This document shows, in pieces, positions 1 to 9,500 of a DNA stretch of 64,000 bases. Location: NCBI GenBank assembly GCA_963931865.1, contig OZ007507.1, positions 5,453,148 through 5,517,147 on the forward strand, read 5' to 3'. The position numbers were made by a program, and so were the translations under genes. The notes under the pieces are model-generated. The model saw only the letters and a program-made list of their open reading frames with translations. It ran no database searches and had not been told where the DNA came from. The first letter of the stretch is position 1. Each line of letters begins with the position of its first letter. This DNA comes from Axinella damicornis (Eukaryota > Porifera > Demospongiae > Axinellida > Axinellidae).

Positions 1-779
1 GGAAGAGCTGGGCCTGGGACTGACACTAGCACCTTCATCTGATGCTGAGTTGCCAGCACACAAGTCTTGACTTCTGATTGAAGTTTGTAGAGTCATACTT
101 GCTACCACTGTACGTAAGAGATGAGCAGAACATTCTACACATGTATAGCTATCAGCTTGTGCCTGCAAGGGTTTGACATCATGGCAGTGTTGCTACTCCA
201 ACTGTTAGTGGGCTCTTCATACACAGCAACTATCCTACCTGGTGGAGGTTGGGGAACACTGCTTGTCTGCACCGACACTGACTGAAATGGGACCAGCTCT
301 GTGCAATTGCAACATGTAAATGAATGAATATGAGTCACAATTGAAGTCACTAGCCTCATACCCAGGCCTTCTAACCCAATACAAGGCCTGGTAAAACTCA
401 TCACGTGGCAGTGACATACCTAGACGTTAGGTAGACGTCTGGAGGTGTTGCACAATCCCAGAACAACCATGAATAATTGAGCATGTTACCAATTGCAACC
501 ACAGACCACGCAACAACTGGGTGGTCAACATGAGACAGTCTTGCTGACGTTTCTTGGGTTTAGAATCCGCTCCACACCCGTACAGAAGTCTGAAACCACT
601 CTTCCAGACAGGGGATAATATCACAAGGGGGGGGCAAATTAGAAGTTTGGGGGGGGGGGGGGGGGGGCGATTGAACAGTGCACAGCAGTGAGCCATTTGG
701 GTTTCAAATCTCTAAGGGGGGGGGGGGGGGGGGGGGGGAAGGGCAAAACATTTTTAAGGGAGGGACGAATGACCCCTCG

Positions 780-810
<31 letters not shown>

Positions 811-2545
811 AGAAACCCTGCTTCCAGACATCTTACCTAGCATCTAGGTATGTCACTGCATGTGACAAATTTTTACCAGGCTTGCCACTTGCCAGGGTAT
901 TGAGGGATCTGGGAACGAGTATAGGTACCGTAGTCGCGCGTTATTAGGCGCATCTCACTTATAGGTGCATATTGGCTGTTAGGCACAGGTTCAACTCTCG
1001 TCCCAGATAGTCGCTGTTAAGCGCTGCAGTCCTCTTCCAGAAACTCTGCCATTTTCGATCATACGGAGTGGAAAACAGCTATGATTCGAATTGAAGCGCA
1101 CTTCCTATTTGAGGACTGTCATTATTATTATAGTCGTTATTAGGCGCATCTCGCTTATAGGTGCATATTTCCTTCCTGTGGAGTTATAGGCGCATGCGCC
1201 TAATAACGCGCGACTACGGTATGGTCCTTATGTCAAACTTTACACATGTACGCACACACACCTCCAACCAACCTTCAACGTGTCTTCTCTTTGCTTCAGG
1301 GGGTTGGCTGCTGGTTATGATCTTGTGCTTCCTCTGTGCTCTCTTCTCATGACCTGACGTGTTCAGAAGAGGTTTACCACTAGTCTGACTTACTAGGTCT
1401 TCTCACTACCATTTGTTGGTGTCAATAGTGTACAAAGCTCCTTTCATAATTTTTTTGCTCCCCCCATCCACATGAATGAGATGAGTGGGTGCGGTTAAGT
1501 TTAGAGGCAATTTCTCAGGACAAGACATGCTGTTACTACAAACGTCTACACTTCTATTTCAAACTTATCATCCACTACAGTAGTCTGTCACCTGAGTGTC
1601 TTCCTGCAATGCTCAGGGCAAGTGCACAGTTGTTCCCAGCTACTGGACGTGCCACCACTTTCACCACCGTTCTCCATGTTGGCTCACCAAACAGCTCTAC
1701 ATCGTAGTTCTTCCTTAGCCAGCATGTGAGCACGCCCGACAAACACTCTTCACAATCACCGTGGTTATCAGTTTGAATCTGATCCAGACGTCCAGAGTCA
1801 ATTCGGAACCCTCTGCCAATGGCCTTCCACCTTGCAACGAGTGGTATCATCTCTTCTAGTACATCCAAGAGATCCTTTTCCCCTGATGGAAGATAACGTT
1901 GGAAGGTAACGCTGAACTTAAAGACAATTTTCTTTGACTAACCTAATGGAGAATCATCCACACTAGGGAGTGCCTTGTCCACCTGATCCGATCCTGCACA
2001 GAGAATAAGAAAGCCGTTGCACGTAGGAATAAGTATTCGTTGGGCACAATTCACTGGAATTTGCATAATTATGTGTACAAAACAACAGTCGAGTTGTGTA
2101 CCTTCCTTGTCTGTGGGCCCAGGGTTTCTCTCAACGTCTCCGGCCATCAGAAGTAGAGACAGCACCACCAAACACACTCCGAGCAGTAAGCACACCCCAC
2201 TGCCCACACCCACCGTCCCTCTGGCCTCATTGCTCGGGACAGATCCACCCCCAACATGGGACAGCGCACCTTGCCACACCCACTCCTCCCCTTTGGACAG
2301 ACTCCCCACCTGCGGAACGCATACTCCAGTATCAGCGACAGAGAGACGAACGCCATGCAGCCTTGCAGCACTAGAGGGGTGCCATTCACAACCTCCCCGA
2401 CCCCCCATCTGGCCGCCCTCCACTGGACAGGGAGCGGGCGGCAGGCATACCGACCATGGCGGTAGTAGTTGAGCCCAATTCGAGCTCGCCACGTAGCGAG
2501 ATCGATCCCCATTTCACTTTCTCTCAACTTTCGTTCAGAGTTCAT
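1..2545 (-). CDS. 2A-signal / Death-domain / CGKC-module receptor-like gene, paralog A (partial)
   Basis: Four exons are seen. Exon 1 (about 2545 or 2512 down to 2104) carries MGIDLATWRARIG near its start and a 2A ribosome-skipping motif DVERNPGP near its end, after a hydrophobic run. Then come a 51-nt exon (1993-1943), a 291-nt Death-domain exon (1882-1592; WKAIG near the start, WLRKNYDVE and PTWR later) and the start of the Ser-rich linker exon (from 107 down to the window edge). Exon sizes and phases match paralog B exactly, so it probably encodes the same kind of protein: a cytoplasmic innate-immune-like adaptor or receptor, a role inferred from the Death domain. In exon 1 the G-run near 2254 is one base shorter than in paralog B, so MGID... 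and DVERNPGP lie in different frames. That is either a homopolymer error or a real inactivation. The remaining domains lie outside the window. Confidence 0.75.
351..921. mobile_element. Foldback MITE of the TAGCCTCG family, in an intron of paralog A
   Basis: The left end reads TAGCCTCATACCCAGGCC and the right end reads as its imperfect reverse complement (GGGAACGAGTA). An inner inverted pair (about 378-431 and 835-888) shares GCCTGGTAAAA and CAGTGACATACCTAG. The interior holds three runs of about 20 G or C at 649-667, 718-738 and 781-800. The inner arm resembles the arm of the palindrome at 54309-54911. No clear target duplication is left. No coding sequence. Confidence 0.65.
926..1221. mobile_element. 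MITE with 27-bp terminal inverted repeats (TACCGTAGTCGCGCG...)
   Basis: It starts TACCGTAGTCGCGCGTTATT and ends with the reverse complement. GGCGCATCTC-CTTATAGGTGCATAT subrepeats occur near both ends. A second copy lies inverted at about 52750-53001 and a terminus-only fragment at about 47021-47053. Non-autonomous, with no open frame of note. Confidence 0.8.
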
Positions 2546-2635
2546 GAAGTTGCATTTACTAGACTCCTACTAACGCGCACGTGCACGCAGGTTACATAAA
2601 ATAAGGGGTGGGGCTAGGCTCCTGCATGTGCTCCT

Positions 2636-2702
2636 GCTAACCTGCCTATCTACGACCCCAGCAGTCCACGCTCGCTTACTGCACAGAGCCATTCCAAAAC
2701 TC
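2636..2702 (+). pseudogene. Duplicated, broken copy of RSPH14 first exon
   Basis: This matches the end of the RSPH14 exon at 17499-17621, including NLPIYDP and AIPKL with the same GTAAGC donor. One base is missing in the AGCAAGTCC stretch, and the TACTGC that replaces TATGGA spoils the frame. Homology to the other copy stops right after the donor. It sits upstream of paralog A just as the intact exon sits upstream of paralog B, so both were copied as one block. Confidence 0.75.
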
Positions 2703-3215
2703 GTAAGCTTTATTTGTGTACAGTTTAACAATAATTCATAACTGCACAGGAGGAGATGCAGGTTTGTGCACCCCAGTAATCTACTTTTGCACACATCAGT
2801 AATCTACCACAAGTCAAGTGTTATTCTTCTGTGCACCTCAGTAAACTATACTGGTGTGTGTTTGTTTCCAGGGGGTATTGGACAGCCGTGAGACCCTCGG
2901 TGACGGGATGGTTCTATACTGCACTGAGGTGCATGCACTGTCTGACTTCCAGCACCTGCTGAGTGGGCTGGACGAGACTGTCAGAGCACACGTGAGTGCA
3001 CATGTATCTGTAATGTATTGAGCTGTAATGATATGGTATGGATCTTAAGAAATGATCCCGACATTCAGACCAACATGAGTTTGCAGTGTGGCTTCGCCAG
3101 AAATCAAGAATCAGGAAGTGTCTTCCGAACAAACAGAAAGCTTCTTGAAATATAAAATGGCAGAGCTTCACTGTGAGTCTTCCAGAGCTTTGTTTGTATT
3201 GTAGAACATGGAGTG

Positions 3216-3632
3216 TCTATACCAAAAAGGGAATACATAATACCCGTGTGTCCGTGTGTGTGTGACTAACAGAAGAGGGATGTTCTGTGGGCGGGACTAG
3301 ACAATAGTGACACACTGCAACCTCCGAACCTCGAACTTCGCACTGGATGGTTGGGAACGTTGGAGAGGGGCTGGAACCCTCCAGAACGGCTGGTGCTGCA
3401 AGCGGACACAACTGAAGAGCAGTAGCTAAAGTGGGTACAACTGGAGATGAAGCAGACATGATTGGGGAGCAGCAGCAGAGACATAATCGGGAAGCAGCAG
3501 CTGAATTGGATGCGCAGCAAGCTGAAACGGACGCAATCGGGGGACAGCAGCTTACACAGAGAACTGCCTGGCATCGGATTGCTTGTGTATAGTAGAGGGG
3601 AAGTAGCCGAGTGAAGCTACTTGTAATATTCA
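3216..3632. repeat. Dispersed repeat with internal GCGGACGCAATCGGGGAGCAG-type units, copy 1 (diverged)
   Basis: It lies in the intron between the two BAR exons. Shared family landmarks are GGGCGGGACTAGAC, a CTGGAACCCTCCAGAACGGCT block, degenerate copies of a roughly 29-bp AGCAGCAGCTGAA-GCGGACGC unit, and the end GAGTGAAGCTACTTGTA. Other copies are at 14428-14922, 23377-23655 and 59494-59957. No coding function; open frames here are by-products of the repeat. Confidence 0.7.
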
Positions 3633-4281
3633 TCCTATTCTCCCCATGCAGGGCCAGTTTGTGAAGGAGTGTGTCATGACTCCCCTGGAGAGCCTCCTCG
3701 CACTGTTCCAAGACCCACTACACCTGATGCACAAACGCAGATACAAACTGCTGGACTACGACCACATGCAGTATGCACTAGAGCACGCAGAAGAACCGGA
3801 GAAGATAAAACAGCTGCGGGAAGATTGCTTACTGGCTACATGTAGGAGAAACTATGAGGCACTTAATGCACAGTTATTAGAGGATCTTCCCCATTTCTTG
3901 CAGCTGTCATTAAAACTGGTACAACATGCTCTGACGGTGTTGGTACATGCGCAGTACACCTTCCACTCTGCTGTTTGTGACATTTTAGAACCTCTTTCAG
4001 GAGGTATTGAACAGTCTTCTGATATCCAGCAGCAACATGCAAGTGAAGTTGGTGCCATCTCACAGAAGCTCGTCCAACTGTCATTAGTTCCTGGCTATTA
4101 GTGCCACTCCTGTGAGGCACAAGCGTCCCTCGGACGGGTCTCCATGCTTCCCAGTGTCTCCTCCCCTTCATCAACTGACTCAGGAACATCAGGAAGACGA
4201 GGAGGAGGAAGCGGAAGTGAGTTGAAACAGAGTGGTGTCACAAGAGCAACATTGAAGCTGAATTCTCAACCCACATACATG

Positions 4282-4284
<3 letters not shown>

Positions 4285-4326
<42 letters not shown>
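4285..4326 (+). repeat. (AC)n microsatellite beside the SH3 exon acceptor
   Basis: About 20 AC units running into ACACATTAGG just upstream of the terminal SH3 exon. It occupies the place of the polypyrimidine tract. Confidence 0.95.
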
Positions 4327-4560
4327 TAGGAGCCCCCAGTAGGCACGAAACTGGAGGTGCTACGAGTTTGAAGCCCAGGACAGAGTGGAGCTCAGTGTGG
4401 GTGCGGGCCAGGTGGTGACTCTGCTGTGTGCCCATGACAGAATAGGCTGCGCAGATCGAGAGTACGTGGTGGCTGGTTCAGATCAGGGACTCCAAGAAGG
4501 GCTATATATGTATATGTGCCAGCAACCTACCTGGCCGAGTGCAACCCAGAAAACAGATAG

Positions 4561-4916
4561 CAGGGACATCCCCATCATTACTGTAATGTGGTGTTGATCA
4601 GATAGCAGGGACATCCCCATCATTACTGTAATGTGTTGTTGATTGTTTGTCCGTGTTCTCTCTTTGCAAACTGAATCCAGCATGATTTGTATGAACAGTG
4701 AGAGGAGGTGAAATAGAGAGAGTATGTGACTACAGGAACTGCTCCTCTGCATGCCCCTACAATTAGAGTACCATAGAAATCCTGCCCTTCCCTCAATTGC
4801 AATAATTATTATGATGACAACTTGCATGCACGCACACAAATCCACATGCATAAAATTCAAACATTGTACATGTAGCTAGTGCAGAGGGTGAAATTTTAAT
4901 AGCTAGGTGGTACAGT
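4561..4916. other. Intergenic stretch, no gene seen
   Basis: It follows the SH3 stop. A 50-bp direct duplication (GATAGCAGGGACATCCCCAT...) occurs at about 4555 and 4600. Nothing else recognisable. Confidence 0.6.
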
Positions 4917-4920
4917 TTAA

Positions 4921-5980
4921 CCCTTTAAGCCCCATTGACGTCTATAGGCGTCATTTTGACCCTATGCACTCATAGGGCTTCTCGTCAGTCCAAAAAGAGA
5001 CCAAAAAGTCTTCAGAGGGCCTAGGGACAATTTTGAGGGACGAACCCAAAAATTTGGTCAGATTTCGGCGCGCCCTCCCCACTAAATGAAAGGCAGGGGG
5101 GTTTCGAAAAGGGGGGCAGGGGCCCCCCCTTCGACTGTCGTGGGCGTTTTTTGATTTTAATGAGATTCATTGGCCCAAGGATTTTTGATTCTAATGATAT
5201 TCATAGACCCCACCCAGGGCCTCAAGAAAACATGCAAATTGGTGGTGTAAGGTGTGCCATCAGTCGGATCTGGCCTAAGTTTAGGGAAATGCTGGGCGAA
5301 AATCCGGCTGACATCCACATTTGACCTCCGATTGCCCCCCCTTTTGAAACCCCCCTGCCTTTCGTTTAGTGGGGAGGGCGCGCCGAAATCTGACCAAATT
5401 TTTGGGTTCGTCCCTCAAAATTGTCCCTAGGCCCTCTGAAGACTTTTTGGTCTCTTTTTGGACTGACGAGAAGCCCTATGAGTGCATAGGGTCAAAATGA
5501 CGCCTATAGACGTCAGCATTTCCCTAAACTTGGGCCAGATCCGACTGATGGCACACCTTACACCACCAATTTGCATGTTTTCTTGAGGCCCTGGGTGGGG
5601 TCTATGAATATCATTAGAATCAAAAATCCTCGGGCCAATGAATCTCATTAAAATCAAAAAATGCCCACGACAGTCGAAGGGGGGGCCCCCGCCCCCCCTT
5701 TCGAAACCCCCCTGCCTTTCGTTTAGTGGGGAGGGCGCGCCGAAAGTTTAGGGAAATGCTGGGCGAAAATCCGGCTGACATCCACATTTGACCTCCGATT
5801 GCTGGCCTTGTGGGGGGTCATGAATAGGTATTGCCAGAGGGGTCTCTCCATGTGTGCGGGCCCCACCAAGTTTGGCCGCTGAGGAGCGTATGCTGTGGGA
5901 GAGGAGTACCTACGAAAGTGGTGTGCGCTGAATGCATGAAAATGTGTTGTCTTGGTGGGAAGAATTCGGTGGTTAAAGGG
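4921..5980. mobile_element. piggyBac-type foldback element with TTAA target duplication
   Basis: It is flanked by TTAA at 4917-4920 and 5981-5984. The ends begin CCCTTTAA and finish TTAAAGGG, which with the TTAA target site is typical of piggyBac relatives. The inside is a nest of inverted copies. About 4931-5110 (GACGTCTATAGGCGTCATTTTG, GGCGCGCC) returns inverted at about 5340-5515. About 5130-5300 (AATGAGATTCATTGG, GCAAATTGGTGGTG) returns inverted at about 5520-5700. A third GGCGCGCC block follows at about 5705-5810. There is no transposase, so it must have been mobilised in trans. Confidence 0.8.
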
Positions 5981-5984
5981 TTAA

Positions 5985-6568
5985 GCAACTGGAAATGTGC
6001 ACAAGAGGATATCTATGAGAGATTCTGCTGTTCCATCTTATAGGCTGGCCGGGCTCATGCATAGCCCACTATATTATGTGTTTTTGCACTAGGAGCTAGC
6101 CCTTGCATGGGAAGGCCAGCTATAGGGACATAAACTGATCTGGTGGCCTCGTTCCCATGCACATATATGCAGGCCTTCACTATACCTCTGGATGCTCAGG
6201 CAAACCCACGTGAAGTCTGGAGGTGGCAAAGGCAATTGATTGGCCGGGATCATGCATATGCATATAGCCACACAAACAAACCATGACACAATCCCCAAAA
6301 CATGGCTCAAAATACAAAAGGTCATGATGGAGTCTTCATGACAGTACAGTGTCGTGTAAAGACTATACTCTGATCATGACAGCTCACGGTCGCACAATAA
6401 GTACCAGTGGTCTACAAGCATAAACAATGACACAATTGAGTACAAACAAGAATAACAATGAGATACAAAGTTTATAATAATATTATAATTACTGAGCCTA
6501 CACAATTAGTACTGTGTATGTACACTACACATAGTCAGCTGTGGACGTATGTATGCACTTACAGTACG
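5985..6568. other. Intergenic stretch downstream of paralog B
   Basis: This is the 3' flank of the minus-strand ankyrin gene. It is AT-rich around 6420-6500. No convincing coding frame or known repeat seen. Confidence 0.5.
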
Positions 6569-9500
6569 TCAGCTTGAATGTTCAAACTTCTGCAAATAGA
6601 GAGTGACATTGAGTTGGCCGTTGGCTTTAGCGAACTGACGAGGTGTCATATTATGCTTATTTCTCAAGTTGGGGGGGACACTTTAGCTGCTCAACTAAGA
6701 ACTGAACTACTTGTAAGTGATCATTCGCTGCTGCACGGTGGAGAGGAGTGGTGTTGTGTGAAGTTCGTGAGTTGGGATTGCAATGCTTTTCCAGTGTAAG
6801 GAATTTCACAATGTCTAAATGTCCATTGTTTGCAGCAAAATGAAGTGGTGTCACTTTGTCTCTATCCAAACATGATGGATCACAACCTTGTTCATCAATC
6901 AAATACTTCACTATGTGCAGGTGACCATTCTCAGCAGCAGAGTGAAGAGGGGTTCTGCCATACTGGCCTGGAATGTTCGGACTACAGTTCTGATCAGTGA
7001 TGAAGAATTTGAGTATGTCCAAATGGCCATGCTGAGCTGCCCCATGGATCGGAGTGACACCATTGGAATTTCTAGATGTTGGATTGCAGTGATGTTCCAG
7101 TGTAAGGAATTTCACAATGTCTAAATGTCCATGGCTTGCAGAACAATGAAGTGGTGTCACTTTGTCTCTATCCAAACATGATGGATCACAACCTTGTTCA
7201 TCAATCAAATACTTCACTATGTGCAGGTGACCATTCTCAGCAGCAGAGTGAAGAGGGGTTCTGCCATGCCACCCTGGAGTGTTCGGACTACAGTTCTGAT
7301 CAGTGATGAAGAATTTGAGTATGTCCAAATGGCCATGCTGAGCTGCCCTTGTGATGGGAGTATTACCATCGGAATTTCTAGATGTTGGATTGCAGTGATG
7401 TTCCAGTGTAAGGAATTTCACAATGTCTAAATGTCCCTCGTCTGCAGCACGATGAAGTGGTGTCACTTTGTCTCTATCCAAACATGATGGATCACAACCT
7501 TGTTCATCGATCAAATACTTCACTATATGCAGGTGACCATTAGCAGCAGCATAGTGAAGAGGGGTTCTGCCATACTGGCCTGGAATGTTCGGACTACAGT
7601 TCTGATCAGTGATGAAGAATTTGAGTACGTCCAAATGGCCATGCTGAGCTGCCCCATGGATCGGAGTGGCACCATTGGAATTTCTAGATGTTGGATTGCA
7701 GTGATGTTCCAGTGTAAGGAATTTCACAATGTCTAAATGTCCTTTGCTTGCAGAACAATGAAGTGGTGTCACTTTGTCTCTATCCAAACATGATGGATCA
7801 CAACCTTGTTCATCAATCAAATACTTCACTATGTGCAGGTGACCATTCTCAGCAGCAGAGTGAAGAGGGGTTCTGCCATGCCAGCCTGGAGTGTTCGGAC
7901 TACAGTTCTGATCAGTGATGAAGAATTTGAGTACGTCCAAATGGCCATGCTGAGCTGCCCCTGTGATGGAAGTGTTACCATGGGAATCTCCAGATGTTGG
8001 ATTGCAGTGATGTTCCAGTGTAATGAATTTCACAATGTCTAAATGTCCATTGTCTGCAGCACGATGAAGTGGTGTCACTTTGTCTCTATCCAAACATGAT
8101 GGATCACAACCTTGTTCATCAATCAAATACTTCACTATGTGCAGGTGACCATTCTCAGCAGCAGAGTGAAGAGGGATTCTGCCATACTGGCCTGGAGTGT
8201 TCGGACTACAGTTCTGATCAGTGATGAAGAATTTGAGTACGTCCAAATGGCCCCCCTGAGCTGCCCCTGTGATGGGAGTGTTACCATTGGAATTTCTAGA
8301 TGTTGGATTGCAGTGATGTTCCAGTGTAAGGAATTTCACAATGTCTAAATGTCCCTTGTCTGCAGCACGATGAAGTGGTGTCACTTTGTCTCTATCCAAA
8401 CATGATGGATCACAACCTTGTTCATCAATCAAATACTTCACTATGTGCAGGTGACCATTCTCAGCAGCAGAGTGAAGAGGGGTTCTGCCATACTGGCCTG
8501 GAGTGTTCGGACTACAGTTCTGATCAGTGATGAAGAATTTGAGTACGTCCAAATGGCCCCCCTGAGCTGCCCTTGTGATGGGAGTGTTACCATTGGAATT
8601 TCTAGATGTTGGATTGCAGTGATGTTCCAGTGTAAGGAATTTCACAATGTCTAAATGTCCCTCGTCTGCAGCACGATGAAGTGGTGTCACTTTGTCTCCA
8701 TCCAAACATGATGGATCACAACCTTGTTCATCGATCAAATACTTCACTATATGCAGGTGACCATTAGCAGCAGCATAGTGAAGAGGGGTTCTGCCATACT
8801 GGCCTGGAATGTTCGGACTACAGTTCTGATCAGTGATGAAGAATTTGAGTACGTCCAAATGGCCATGCTGAGCTGCCCCATGGATCGGAGTGGCACCATT
8901 GGAATTTCTAGATGTTGGATGTTCCAGTGTAAGGAATTTCACAATGTCTAAATGTCCCTTGTCTGCAGCACGATGAAGTGGTGTCACTTTGTCTCTATCC
9001 AAACATGATGGATCACAACCTTGTTCATCAATCAAATACTTCACTATGTGCAGGTGACCATTCTCAGCAGCAGAGTGAAGAGGGGTTCTGCCATGCCAGC
9101 CTGGAGTGTTCGGACTACAGTTCTGATCAGTGATGAAGAATTTGAGTACGTCCAAATGGCCATGCTGAGCTGCCTCTGTGATGGAAGTGTTACCATGGGA
9201 ATCTCCAGATGTTGGATTGCAGTGATGTTCCAGTGTAATGAATTTCACAATGTCTAAATGTCCATTGTCTGCAGCACGATGAAGTGGTGTCACTTTGTCT
9301 CTATCCAAACATGATGGATCACAACCTTGTTCATCAATCAAATACTTCACTATGTGCAGGTGACCATTCTCAGCAGCAGAGTGAAGAGGGATTCTGCCAT
9401 ACTGGCCTGGAGTGTTCGGACTACAGTTCTGATCAGTGATGAAGAATTTGAGTACGTCCAAATGGCCCCCCTGAGCTGCCCCTGTGATGGGAGTGTTACC

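Larger units (their letters stand above)
2872..4560 (+). pseudogene. 3' part of a DNMBP/Tuba- or ARHGEF37-like gene: BAR plus SH3, no RhoGEF (DH) exons
   Basis: Exon 2872-2991 (GVLDSRETLGDG...) joins in phase to exon 3652-4216, which encodes a BAR helix bundle with the family hallmarks PLESLLALFQDP, HKRRYKLLDYD and NYEALNAQLLEDLPHF. Exon 4343-4560 encodes an SH3 domain (YEFEAQDRVELSVGAGQVV ... GYVP-like VPATYLAE) and a stop. In the family these proteins join Cdc42-type GEF activity to membrane curvature. The DH and upstream SH3 exons are absent, because the duplicated RSPH14/2A block lies directly upstream. The reading frame breaks twice, near 4095 (a TAG just after LVPGY) and near 4495 inside SH3. 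Most likely a decapitated gene remnant; consensus errors could explain the two shifts but not the missing 5' half. Confidence 0.72.

Noticed and set aside
2017..2472. 151-codon plus-strand frame opposite the 2A exon
   Set aside because: Antisense of the conserved 2A exon; the minus-strand frame is the one shared by both paralogs with splice sites.
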